In this document: positions 7,023-14,849 of the stretch, piece by piece
Layout: the number at the start of each line of letters is the position of its first letter
Position numbering within the stretch: the stretch's first letter is position 1
Assembly: GCA_964472165.1 (NCBI GenBank)
Contig: CAYYJE010000049.1
Coordinates: 1-22,219, forward strand
Direction: 5' to 3'
DNA from: UBA1413 sp964472165
GTDB lineage: Bacteria; Bacteroidota; Bacteroidia; Bacteroidales; Prolixibacteraceae
DNA: 22,219 bases
The notes under the pieces: generated by a model
The model's input: only the letters and a program-made list of their open reading frames with translations
What the model was told of the DNA's origin: nothing
The model's database searches: none
Position numbers and translations under genes: made by a program

Positions 7023-8099
7023 ATGAAGTCAGTATACAACATCGCAATCCTCGGGTGCGGAAAAGTAGCCCATATTCATGCCCGGGCCATCGGTGAACTG
7101 AAGAACGGACGCCTGGCAGGAGTATGGAGCAGAAGTTCCTCCACTTCCAAAGCCTTCGCAAAACAATATGGAACAAAGCATTACACCTCGGTAGTGGATT
7201 TGGTGACCCGGGAAGAGGTTGACCTTGCCATTGTTTGTACGCCTCATCCCTGCCATGCAGCCCCGGCCCTTGAAGCCGCGCAGGCAGGTGCCCACCTGCT
7301 GGTGGAAAAACCACTCGCCATAACCCTGGACGATTGTGACCAAATGATCCGCGCATGTAAAACAGCAGGATTGAAATTGGGGGTGATCAGCCAGCGACGG
7401 TGGTATACCCCGGTGCAAAGGATAAAAAAGGCCATTGAAGAGGGGAAAATCGGAAAACCTGTGCTGGGGACCGTGACTATGCTGGGGTGGCGTGACCGTG
7501 CATATTACGACTCGGATGCCTGGCGCGGCACCTGGGAGATGGAAGGAGGAGGCGTGCTTGTCAACCAGGCACCCCATCAGCTCGATCTGCTCCTCTGGTA
7601 CATGGGCGAAGTGGAAGAAGTATACGGGCTCTGGAAGAACCTGAACCATCCCTATATAGAAGTGGAAGATACTGCGCTGGCCATCCTCCGGTTCCGGAAC
7701 GGGGCGATCGGAAACATTGTGGTAAGCAATTCCCAGAAACCCGGCATCTATGGCAAGGTGCACATTCACGGGGAAAACGGAGCTTCCGTCGGCGTGCAGA
7801 CTGATGGCGGAGCCATGTTCATTGCCGGCATGTCGGGAATCCAGGAACCTCCCTTCAATGATCTTTGGTCAGTGCCGGGAGAAGAACACCTGACGGAGCA
7901 ATGGAAAAAGGAAGAGGAAACGCTTTTTAGAACCGTGGATCCGGTGGTTCATTTCATGAAACTTCAGATTGCCGATTTCCTGGAAGCCCTGGACATTAAT
8001 CGTGCACCGGGGGTCACGGGGGAGGATGGCCGGAGGGTTGTGGAACTCTTCCGTGCAATTTACCAATCGACGAAGGAGAACAGACCGGTGAAAATCTGA
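7023..8099 (+). CDS. Gfo/Idh/MocA family oxidoreductase
   Basis: 358 residues. The N-terminal Rossmann domain begins NIAILGCGKVAHIHA, with GxGxxA at about 11-16. The family EKP motif is at 95-97, where the lysine is the usual catalytic residue. The C-terminal domain has the substrate-site pattern GGGVLVNQAPHQLDLLL, with His185 and Asp188. Members oxidise or reduce sugars, inositols and sugar acids with NAD(P) in the cytoplasm. The start is 11 bases after the dehydrogenase stop and the gene ends in TGA at 8097-8099, so TGA is a genuine stop in this genome. With the dehydrogenase and the permease it probably forms a catabolic unit for one imported sugar acid or polyol, perhaps as an epimerising pair. 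That pairing is inferred from context. Confidence 0.9.
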   Translation: MKSVYNIAILGCGKVAHIHARAIGELKNGRLAGVWSRSSSTSKAFAKQYGTKHYTSVVDLVTREEVDLAIVCTPHPCHAAPALEAAQAGAHLLVEKPLAITLDDCDQMIRACKTAGLKLGVISQRRWYTPVQRIKKAIEEGKIGKPVLGTVTMLGWRDRAYYDSDAWRGTWEMEGGGVLVNQAPHQLDLLLWYMGEVEEVYGLWKNLNHPYIEVEDTALAILRFRNGAIGNIVVSNSQKPGIYGKVHIHGENGASVGVQTDGGAMFIAGMSGIQEPPFNDLWSVPGEEHLTEQWKKEEETLFRTVDPVVHFMKLQIADFLEALDINRAPGVTGEDGRRVVELFRAIYQSTKENRPVKI

Positions 8100-8141
8100 C
8101 GCCACAGCCTTACTGATAAACCTGCGCTTAACATTTCTGAC

Positions 8142-9503
8142 ATGTCGGTACCCTATATCCTTTTTCTGGTGATTTCCGCAGTAGCACTGCTGTTGCTAAT
8201 GGTGCTGAAACTCAAAATCAACGCATTCATCTCCCTGCTGATCACAGCCATTTATGTAGGGCTTCTTGCGGGGATGGATCCCGGTTCAATTTTGAAGAGC
8301 ATACAGGACGGGATGGGCAGCACACTGGGATTCGTGGCCACGGTAGTGGGGCTTGGAGCCATCTTCGGCCAGATGCTGGAAAGTTCCGGAGGAGCTGAAT
8401 CTCTAGCCCGCACGCTGATCCGTAAATTCGGACAGGAGAAGGCCCCCTGGGCAATGGTGATCACCGGGTTCATTGTCGCCATTCCGGTATTCCTGGATGT
8501 TGGCTTCATCATTCTGGTACCCATTGTTTACGCACTCGCCAGGGATACACGAAGGTCGCTGCTCTATTACGCCATTCCGCTGCTGGCAGGCCTGGCTGTC
8601 ACCCATGCTTTTGTCCCCCCTACTCCCGGACCGGTGGCTGTATCCGACATCCTTAATGCCAGTCTGGGATGGGTCATCCTTTTCGGGATATTACTCGGCA
8701 TACCCACGGCCATCATTGCCGGACCGTTATGGGGCAGCTACATTTCCAAAAAGATCAATGCACAACCTCCCGTTGATTTTCTGAACACTACGGAAGCACC
8801 TGACCGACCTGATAATCTCCCATCCTTCGGACTGATCGCCTCCCTCATCGGCATCCCGCTGGTCCTGATTCTCCTGAATACGCTCACCGGGGTTCTTGTC
8901 GGCAGGGCGATCCTCGAAAAGTCATTTTTCACCGGGTTCATTGAATTCATCGGGCATCCCTTCACCGCGCTCATCATTGCCACCCTGCTGGCAATCTACC
9001 TGCTCTGCATCAGAAGAGGGATGCCCCGTCAGACCATTCTCGACCTGAGCAACAAAGCGCTGGGCCCTGCAGGGATCATTATTCTGATTACGGGAGCCGG
9101 AGGGGTACTGAAACAAATTCTGGTCGACAGCGGCATCGGAAAAATGATGGCGGAATCGATCGCCGGGTCTGCTTTGTCACCCATCCTTCTTGCATGGATA
9201 CTGGCGGCCCTGGTAAGGCTTACCCAGGGATCAGCGACTGTGGCCATGATCACCGCAGCAGGAATTATCGCTCCTGTGATTGAAGTCTTCTCCCTTACGG
9301 ATCCGCAGAGGGCTCTTGTGGTCATCGGCATCGCATCCGGTGCAACCATCGCCTCCCACGTCAACGACAGTGGCTTCTGGCTCGTAGGTAAATACCTCGG
9401 CATGAATGAAAAAGAGACACTTCAGTCGTGGACGGTCATGGAAACAATTATCGCAGTCTGCGGGCTGGCATTTTCCTTATTGGCAAGCCTTTTTACCGGC
9501 TGA
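8142..9503 (+). CDS. GntP family gluconate/sugar-acid:H+ symporter
   Basis: 453 residues, almost all hydrophobic, consistent with about 12-14 membrane helices. Family stretches include VATVVGLGAIFGQMLESSGG (about 65-85), the loop AFVPPTPGPVAVSDIL and near the end RLTQGSATVAMITAAGI and ASHVNDSGFWL. These match GntP-type gluconate, idonate and related permeases of the inner membrane. It follows the two oxidoreductase genes after 42 bases, so it probably brings in the substrate they act on. It ends in TGA and is convergent with the zinc-ribbon gene, whose stop lies 14 bases away. No hairpin terminator is seen between them. Confidence 0.93.
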   Translation: MSVPYILFLVISAVALLLLMVLKLKINAFISLLITAIYVGLLAGMDPGSILKSIQDGMGSTLGFVATVVGLGAIFGQMLESSGGAESLARTLIRKFGQEKAPWAMVITGFIVAIPVFLDVGFIILVPIVYALARDTRRSLLYYAIPLLAGLAVTHAFVPPTPGPVAVSDILNASLGWVILFGILLGIPTAIIAGPLWGSYISKKINAQPPVDFLNTTEAPDRPDNLPSFGLIASLIGIPLVLILLNTLTGVLVGRAILEKSFFTGFIEFIGHPFTALIIATLLAIYLLCIRRGMPRQTILDLSNKALGPAGIIILITGAGGVLKQILVDSGIGKMMAESIAGSALSPILLAWILAALVRLTQGSATVAMITAAGIIAPVIEVFSLTDPQRALVVIGIASGATIASHVNDSGFWLVGKYLGMNEKETLQSWTVMETIIAVCGLAFSLLASLFTG

Positions 9504-9517
9504 TTTCCTGTTTTTGA

Positions 9518-9931
9518 CTAAAGCAAACTCCCCAGCTTCTGTCTGCGGAAAGTGGCTTTTCCGCAGGCCGGACATGTGGCCCGCTTTAACCGGTGGATAT
9601 TGGTGAGTTTCAGACGAGACCGGCATTGGGAACATTTAAACCGGTTGGTATGCAGCAGGCGTTCCCCGTCGGAAAGGGTTACCTGTACTTTGTTGTGCAA
9701 GAGGTTACATTTCGGACATTTGTACACCTGAAACGTGGCGTCGATGACCAAGTCTGGATGAATCTCCGCCAGAAAAGCAATTTTGTCACGGATTTCATAG
9801 TGGAAAAGCTTCTGGTTTGAAGCCATATATTCCTGGTATGTCTGCGGCTTTACCAGATACCCGTGCCCCTGCTTGTAGTAGGCTTCATAAGCACAGTTGC
9901 TGCATCTATAGGAATACGCATGCCCAACCAT
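9518..9931 (-). CDS. Small multi-zinc-ribbon protein of unknown function
   Basis: 137 residues from ATG 9931. Four CxxC pairs are visible at Cys10/13 (CSNC), Cys72/75 (CPKC), Cys100/103 (CSQC) and Cys120/123 (CPAC). They could form two zinc ribbons. Between the first and second pairs is a helical, Tyr-rich stretch (about 20-60). There is no signal peptide or membrane segment, so it should be cytoplasmic. The last two pairs resemble rubredoxin-like ribbons, with the basic linker HRLKRAT between them. I do not recognise a named family. It has its own good promoter match and lies between two + strand operons, so it is probably a single transcription unit. Confidence 0.75.
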   Translation of the reverse strand: MVGHAYSYRCSNCAYEAYYKQGHGYLVKPQTYQEYMASNQKLFHYEIRDKIAFLAEIHPDLVIDATFQVYKCPKCNLLHNKVQVTLSDGERLLHTNRFKCSQCRSRLKLTNIHRLKRATCPACGKATFRRQKLGSLL

Positions 9932-9950
9932 CAGTTTAGTTTTAATTGCT

Positions 9951-9981
9951 GAAAATTAGTGAAAAAGAAGTTAAAAACAAA
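9951..9981 (-). promoter_or_regulatory. Candidate Bacteroidetes promoter for the zinc-ribbon gene
   Basis: On the minus strand TTTG (9981 to 9978) is followed after exactly 19 bases by TAATTTTC (9958 to 9951), which differs from TAnnTTTG in one base. The start codon at 9931 is about 20 bases further, leaving a very short leader. Confidence 0.5.
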
Positions 9982-9985
9982 ACCG

Positions 9986-10004
9986 GCATGTTGCGGTAAC
10001 ATGC
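9986..10004. promoter_or_regulatory. Perfect 7-bp dyad between divergent promoters
   Basis: GCATGTT (9986-9992) and AACATGC (9998-10004) pair exactly around GCGGT. No T-run follows on either strand, so it is not a typical terminator. It lies just upstream of the zinc-ribbon promoter and about 50 bases upstream of the frd promoter, so it could be a protein-binding site. Confidence 0.35.
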
Positions 10005-10057
10005 AGCTATTCCTGTATTTAGAATGTTTATAAATAACTCTGTCCTGAGGTTTTGAC

Positions 10058-10088
10058 TTTGCAGGAAAAGAAGGTTAGACTATTTTTG
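10058..10088 (+). promoter_or_regulatory. Bacteroidetes-type promoter for frdCAB
   Basis: TTTG (10058-10061), a 19-base spacer and TATTTTTG (10081-10088) match the Bacteroidetes primary-sigma consensus TTTG-N19-TAnnTTTG exactly. Transcription would begin near 10095, leaving about 40 bases before the frdC ATG at 10137. Confidence 0.65.
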
Positions 10089-10136
10089 CATACTTGTTAT
10101 ACAATCCGCATAACCAAATTCTTAAAACTACCGTGT

Positions 10137-10820
10137 ATGAGCAAATTTCTTTACGCGTCAATTGGCCGTAAATTTTTAATGAGTGTGACGGGTATCTTCC
10201 TGTTATTGTTCATTTTGGTTCATTTGACGATCAATTTGTTTTTGATATTCGACGACAGCGGGGAGTTGTACAACCAGGGTGCCCATTTTATGGTTACCAA
10301 TCCAGCCATTAAGGTGATGGAGCCGATTCTGGCACTTGGTTTTCTGGTCCATATTCTCTGGTCGTTATTGATTTCCTGGGAGAATTACAAAGCCCGCCCT
10401 GTGAAATACAAGAGGCAGGATTTGTCGGTGGCCAGTTCATGGGCATCGAGGAACATGCTGATACTGGGAGCGCTGATCTTTGTGTTTCTGGTGATTCACA
10501 TAGCCAACTTTTGGTGGAAGATCAAGGTCTCCGGGCATGATCTGTTGAACCAGGGTATGGAATCCGGCGCTGAAATGCACAACACCTACCTACTGGTCAG
10601 CACCCTGTTCAAGACGAGCTGGTTTTACAGTCTGCTTTACATTATCGGGGGTTGTCTTCTGGGGCTTCACGTGACGCATGGATTCTGGTCCGCATTTCAG
10701 ACCATTGGATTTAACAACAAGCAATGGCTTACCCGGTTTCAATGGATTTCCAGGGTATATGCCGTTGTGGTGGCTGTGGGTTTCTCCATCATTCCGCTCT
10801 ATTTCATGATTAAGTTTTAA
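10137..10820 (+). CDS. frdC: Succinate dehydrogenase/fumarate reductase cytochrome b subunit
   Basis: 227 residues from ATG 10137. The frame is open upstream to 10053, but that extension would overlap the promoter and has no family match. Five membrane helices are visible. Histidines 29, 72, 121 and 178 fall inside helices and are the likely ligands of two b hemes, as in the single-subunit di-heme cytochrome of Bacillus SdhC and Wolinella FrdC (b558 family). The subunit anchors the FrdAB pair in the inner membrane and exchanges electrons with menaquinone. No separate SdhD is present, as expected for this type. It leads the C-A-B operon, with 19 bases to frdA. Confidence 0.93.
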   Translation: MSKFLYASIGRKFLMSVTGIFLLLFILVHLTINLFLIFDDSGELYNQGAHFMVTNPAIKVMEPILALGFLVHILWSLLISWENYKARPVKYKRQDLSVASSWASRNMLILGALIFVFLVIHIANFWWKIKVSGHDLLNQGMESGAEMHNTYLLVSTLFKTSWFYSLLYIIGGCLLGLHVTHGFWSAFQTIGFNNKQWLTRFQWISRVYAVVVAVGFSIIPLYFMIKF

Positions 10821-10839
10821 CCGTTAAACGAAGTTGAAC

Positions 10840-12780
10840 ATGCAGAATCTTGATTCAAAGATACCAGCTGGTCCCCTGGCGGAGAAGTGGGCCAACCACA
10901 AAGCCGCCATCAGGGTTGTGAGTCCGGCCAATAAGAGAAAACTGGAGGTCATCGTGGTGGGCACGGGACTCGGAGGAGCCTCTGCCGCTGCGTCGCTGGC
11001 AGAACTGGGATACAACGTAAAGGCCTTCTGTTACCAGGACAGTCCGCGCCGCGCCCACTCCATCGCCGCCCAGGGAGGGATCAACGCCGCCAAGAACTAC
11101 CAGAACGACAACGATTCGGTATACCGTCTTTTCTATGATACGATCAAGGGGGGAGACTACCGTGCCCGGGAAGCCAATGTATACCGGCTTGCAGAAGTAT
11201 CGCCCAACATCATCGACCAGTGCGTGGCTCAGGGAGTCCCCTTTGCCCGTGAATACGGCGGATTGCTCGACAACCGCTCCTTCGGGGGTGTATTGGTGAG
11301 CCGCACTTTTTATGCCCGCGGCCAGACCGGCCAGCAGCTGCTCCTGGGTGCCTACCAGGCCCTCAACCGGCAGATTGCCAAGGGTAATGTAAAGATGTAC
11401 AACCGTCATGAGATGCTCGATGTGGTGATCATTGGCGGAAAAGCCCGCGGAATCGTCGCCCGTGACATGGTGTCCGGTGAAGTGAAACGCTTCGGCGCCC
11501 ATGCCGTGGTGGTGGCCACCGGTGGATACGGGAATGTCTTTTTCCTCTCCACCAATGCCATGGGAAGCAATGGCTCGGCAGCCTGGCAGTGTTACAAGAA
11601 AGGAGCCATGTTTGCCAATCCCTGCTTCGTACAGATTCACCCCACCTGCATTCCGGTCCACGGCGACCAGCAGTCGAAGCTGACCCTCATGTCGGAATCC
11701 CTGCGTAACGACGGCCGGGTTTGGGTTCCGAAGAAAATGGAAGATGCCCAAAAACTGCGTGAAGGGAAGATCGGTCCCAACGACATTACGGATGAAGACC
11801 GCGATTTCTACCTCGAGCGCAGGTATCCCTCCTATGGAAACCTGGTGCCCCGCGACGTGGCTTCCCGGGCTGCCAAGGAGAGGTGCGATGCCGGCTATGG
11901 TGTGAACTCCGAAGGAAAAGCAGTTTATCTCGATTTCAAATATGCCATCGAACGGCTCGGGCGCAACGTCATCGAAGAACGGTATGGCAACCTTTTCCAG
12001 ATGTATGAAAAGATTACCGACCAGGATCCCTATAAAGTACCGATGCAGATCTATCCCGCCATCCATTATACCATGGGCGGAACCTGGGTCGACTACAACC
12101 TGATGACCACGGTGCCGGGACTTTACTCCATCGGTGAAGCCAACTTTTCGGACCATGGCGCCAACAGGCTGGGAGCTTCTGCACTCATGCAGGGACTTGC
12201 CGACGGCTATTTCATCCTTCCCTACACCATCGGCGACTATCTTGCCGGGGAAATCATGACTCCCAAAACCGACATCAACGCCCCCGAATTCGTGGAAGCC
12301 GAAAAAAGTGTCACCGGACGCCTCGAAAAACTCTTCCACATCAAGGGCACCAAAACCGTCGATTATTACCACAAGAAGCTGGGTAACATCATGTGGGACT
12401 ATGTGGGCATGTCACGCAACGAGGAGGGACTGAAAAAGGCCATTGCCATGATCAGGGAACTCCGGGACGAATTCTGGAAAAATGTGAAGGTCCCCGGTGA
12501 ACTGAATAACCTTAATCCCGAGCTGGAAAAGGCAGGACGACTGGCCGACTTTTTCGACATCGGTGAACTGATGGCCCTCGACGCCCTGGATAGAAACGAA
12601 TCGTGCGGCGGTCATTTCAGGGAAGAATCGGTCACGGAAGACGGCGAAGCCCTTCGCAACGATGAAAAATTCACCTATGTGTCGGTATGGGAATGCAAAG
12701 GTGAAGGCAAGGAACCGTCCCTCATCAGGGAACCCCTTGTTTTTGAGAATATTAAATTATCACAGCGGAGTTATAAATAA
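10840..12780 (+). CDS. frdA: Succinate dehydrogenase/fumarate reductase flavoprotein subunit
   Basis: 646 residues from ATG 10840; a TTG six bases earlier is in frame but less likely. The FAD dinucleotide motif VVGTGLGGASAA is at about 40-51. His73 in RRAHSIAAQGG is the expected site of covalent FAD. Catalytic-site stretches include REYGGLLDNRSFGG, SRTFYARGQTGQQLL and IHPTCIPV, and later YTMGGTWVDYN and the SIGEANFSDHGANRLGASAL loop. It interconverts succinate and fumarate on the cytoplasmic face, passing electrons to FrdB. In anaerobic Bacteroidetes the usual direction is fumarate reduction, but direction cannot be read from the sequence. Eight bases separate it from frdB. A 505-codon open frame on the opposite strand is a coding shadow. 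Confidence 0.96.
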   Translation: MQNLDSKIPAGPLAEKWANHKAAIRVVSPANKRKLEVIVVGTGLGGASAAASLAELGYNVKAFCYQDSPRRAHSIAAQGGINAAKNYQNDNDSVYRLFYDTIKGGDYRAREANVYRLAEVSPNIIDQCVAQGVPFAREYGGLLDNRSFGGVLVSRTFYARGQTGQQLLLGAYQALNRQIAKGNVKMYNRHEMLDVVIIGGKARGIVARDMVSGEVKRFGAHAVVVATGGYGNVFFLSTNAMGSNGSAAWQCYKKGAMFANPCFVQIHPTCIPVHGDQQSKLTLMSESLRNDGRVWVPKKMEDAQKLREGKIGPNDITDEDRDFYLERRYPSYGNLVPRDVASRAAKERCDAGYGVNSEGKAVYLDFKYAIERLGRNVIEERYGNLFQMYEKITDQDPYKVPMQIYPAIHYTMGGTWVDYNLMTTVPGLYSIGEANFSDHGANRLGASALMQGLADGYFILPYTIGDYLAGEIMTPKTDINAPEFVEAEKSVTGRLEKLFHIKGTKTVDYYHKKLGNIMWDYVGMSRNEEGLKKAIAMIRELRDEFWKNVKVPGELNNLNPELEKAGRLADFFDIGELMALDALDRNESCGGHFREESVTEDGEALRNDEKFTYVSVWECKGEGKEPSLIREPLVFENIKLSQRSYK

Positions 12781-12788
12781 TCGGTACT

Positions 12789-13550
12789 ATGGCTGACAAA
12801 ATTCTGAATAAACTACATATTGAGGTTTGGCGCCAGAATAACGCCAAAGACAAGGGAAAGTTTGAAACTTACACCATCGAGAATATTTCCACCGGAACCT
12901 CATTCCTGGAAATGCTGGATATCCTCAACAACGACCTGATTGAAAAAGGGGTTGATCCCATTGCTTTTGACCACGACTGCCGTGAAGGGATCTGCGGAAC
13001 ATGCAGTCTCTATATCAATGGCAGGCCTCATGGCCCCGACAGCGCGGTGACCACCTGTCAGTTGCATATGCGGAAGTTCAAAGAGGGAGAGACCATCACC
13101 ATCGAACCCTGGAGAGCCAAGGCTTTCCCGGTGATCAAGGATTTGGTGGTCAATCGCTCAGCTTTCGACCAGATCCTGCAGACAGGAGGTTTTGTATCGG
13201 TCAACACAGGTGGTGTTCCCGACGGGAATGCGATCCTCATCAGCCATGAGGATGCGGAAGAAGCCATGGATGCCGCTTCCTGCATTGGTTGCGGTGCCTG
13301 CGTGGCCGCCTGCAAAAACTCCTCCGCCATGCTTTTTGTCTCCGCCAAGGTTTCCCAACTGGCCAAATTGCCCCAGGGACGCGTGGAGGCCAAAGCCCGC
13401 GCACGTAACATGGTGGCTAAAATGGATGAACTCGGATTTGGAGGTTGCACCAACACCCAAGCCTGTGAGGCAGAATGCCCCAAGAGCATCTCGATCTCCA
13501 ATATCGCCCGCCTGAACAGGGAATACCTGGCAGCACGCTTTTCAGAATAG
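12789..13550 (+). CDS. frdB: Succinate dehydrogenase/fumarate reductase iron-sulfur subunit
   Basis: 253 residues. The N-terminal ferredoxin-like domain holds the [2Fe-2S] ligands Cys64, Cys69, Cys72 (DCREGICGTC) and Cys90. The C-terminal domain has CIGCGACVAAC for the [4Fe-4S] cluster and CTNTQACEAECPK, which supplies the cysteines for the [3Fe-4S] cluster and the last [4Fe-4S] ligand. It wires the flavin in FrdA to the hemes and menaquinone in FrdC. It is the last gene of the operon; a palindromic intergenic repeat begins 14 bases after its TAG stop. Confidence 0.96.
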   Translation: MADKILNKLHIEVWRQNNAKDKGKFETYTIENISTGTSFLEMLDILNNDLIEKGVDPIAFDHDCREGICGTCSLYINGRPHGPDSAVTTCQLHMRKFKEGETITIEPWRAKAFPVIKDLVVNRSAFDQILQTGGFVSVNTGGVPDGNAILISHEDAEEAMDAASCIGCGACVAACKNSSAMLFVSAKVSQLAKLPQGRVEAKARARNMVAKMDELGFGGCTNTQACEAECPKSISISNIARLNREYLAARFSE

Positions 13551-13564
13551 AGACTGCGCTTCTT

Positions 13565-13650
13565 AACCACAAAGGCACAAAGAAGACACAATGGGCACAA
13601 TGAATAATTACCTTTGTGTTCTCTGTGCTTCACAATGTGTCGTTGTGGTT
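13565..13650. repeat. Bacteroidetes-type palindromic intergenic repeat
   Basis: The segment begins AACCACAAAGGCACAAAG and ends with the imperfect complement GTCGTTGTGGTT. The arms pair imperfectly over about 35 bases around a centre near 13610. Repeats of the form AACCACAAAGGCACAAAG...CTTTGTGGTT are, from memory, frequent between genes in Bacteroidetes. Because it follows frdB directly, the folded transcript may help end or stabilise the frd mRNA. The rest of the gap to 13776 is AT-rich and shows no gene. Confidence 0.6.
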
Positions 13651-13776
13651 TTAAAAACATACTGTATTATTTGTCAGTTAATTTTCCTTAATTACATACT
13701 TTCCATTCCCTGAATAAGCTGATTTTATGTATTTTCGGGGAATATTTCTACGTTTAGTAATTTAAACATTATTGAT

Positions 13777-14778
13777 ATGGCTATCAGTTACAAAGAATTA
13801 GGTTTGGTGAACACCCGCAAGATGTTTGCCGATGCCGTCGATGGCGGCTATGCTATTCCGGCATACAATTTCAACAACATGGAGCAGCTCCAGGCAATCA
13901 TCAGCGCTTGTGTAGAAACCCAATCGCCGGTAATTCTCCAGGTCTCCAAGGGTGCCCGCCAGTATGCCAACCAGACATTGCTGCGCTACATGGCCCAGGG
14001 TGCCGTGGAATTTGCCAGGGAACTGAGCAACGGTGCCGGCATTCCCATTGCCCTTCACCTCGACCATGGCGACACCTTCGAAACTGCCAAGGACTGCATC
14101 GACATGGGTTTCTCTTCGGTGATGATCGACGGGTCACACCATCCCTACGAGAAAAATATCGAAGTCACCCGCCAGGTGGTGGAATACGCCCACAAATATG
14201 ATGTCACCGTCGAAGGTGAACTGGGAGTTCTCTCCGGCATCGAAGACGACGTGGTGGCTGCCAAATCGGTCTATACCGATCCTGACGACGTGATCGACTT
14301 CACCCAGAAGACCGGGGTTGATTCACTGGCCATCTCCATCGGCACGTCACACGGGGCCAATAAATTCACCCCTGCCCAGTGTACCCGCAACGAAGACGGA
14401 ATTCTGATTCCCCCGCCACTGCGCTTCGACATCCTCGAAGAGATCGAACGCCGCCTTCCCGGATTCCCCATTGTGCTTCATGGATCCTCTTCAGTACCCG
14501 CCGACCTGGTGAAAATTATCAACACCCATGGAGGTTCACTGAAAGATGCCGTAGGGATTCCGGAATCACAGCTGCGCCGTGCTGCTGCCTCCTCGGTGTG
14601 TAAGATCAACATCGATTCCGACGGCCGTCTGGCAATGACCGCTGCCATCCGCAAGGTATTTGTTGAAAAACCGGGAGAATTCGACCCGCGCAAATACCTG
14701 GGCCCCGCCCGCGATGCCCTCAAAGCACTTTATATGCACAAAATCATCAACGTGCTGGGTTCCAATAACCGCATCTGA
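13777..14778 (+). CDS. fba: Class II fructose-bisphosphate aldolase
   Basis: 333 residues. This zinc aldolase cleaves fructose 1,6-bisphosphate to dihydroxyacetone phosphate and glyceraldehyde 3-phosphate, and runs in reverse for gluconeogenesis. The motif ALHLDHGD places the catalytic Asp96 and zinc ligand His97. Further class II marks are VEGELGVLSGIED, SIGTSHGANKF and FPIVLHGSSSVP, which supply other zinc and phosphate-site residues. The length fits the class II forms found in Bacteroidetes. It is a single gene, 226 bases after frdB, and ends in TGA just before a strong hairpin terminator. A weak -7-like TACGTTTA at 13749-13756 has no convincing -33 partner. Confidence 0.95.
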   Translation: MAISYKELGLVNTRKMFADAVDGGYAIPAYNFNNMEQLQAIISACVETQSPVILQVSKGARQYANQTLLRYMAQGAVEFARELSNGAGIPIALHLDHGDTFETAKDCIDMGFSSVMIDGSHHPYEKNIEVTRQVVEYAHKYDVTVEGELGVLSGIEDDVVAAKSVYTDPDDVIDFTQKTGVDSLAISIGTSHGANKFTPAQCTRNEDGILIPPPLRFDILEEIERRLPGFPIVLHGSSSVPADLVKIINTHGGSLKDAVGIPESQLRRAAASSVCKINIDSDGRLAMTAAIRKVFVEKPGEFDPRKYLGPARDALKALYMHKIINVLGSNNRI

Positions 14779-14798
14779 TCTTTAAAAAACACGATAAA

Positions 14799-14835
14799 AG
14801 AGAGGCTGTCCCATAATGAGACAGCCTCTCTTTTT
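14799..14835. terminator. Bidirectional rho-independent terminator
   Basis: AGAGAGGCTGTC (14799-14810) and GACAGCCTCTCT (14820-14831) form a perfect 12-bp stem with a 9-base loop, followed by a T run. On the opposite strand the stem is followed by TTTTATCG. It lies between the convergent aldolase and peptidase genes and can serve both. Confidence 0.9.
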
Positions 14836-14849
14836 GGGCTCCGGCAAGC

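Noticed and set aside
10855..12372. 505-codon minus-strand open frame
   Set aside because: It is fully antisense to frdA; GC-rich codons leave the opposite frame open by chance.
13058..13660. 200-codon minus-strand frame beginning in the intergenic palindrome
   Set aside because: It is the translation of the palindromic repeat (LCPLCLLCAFVV-like) followed by antisense of frdB.
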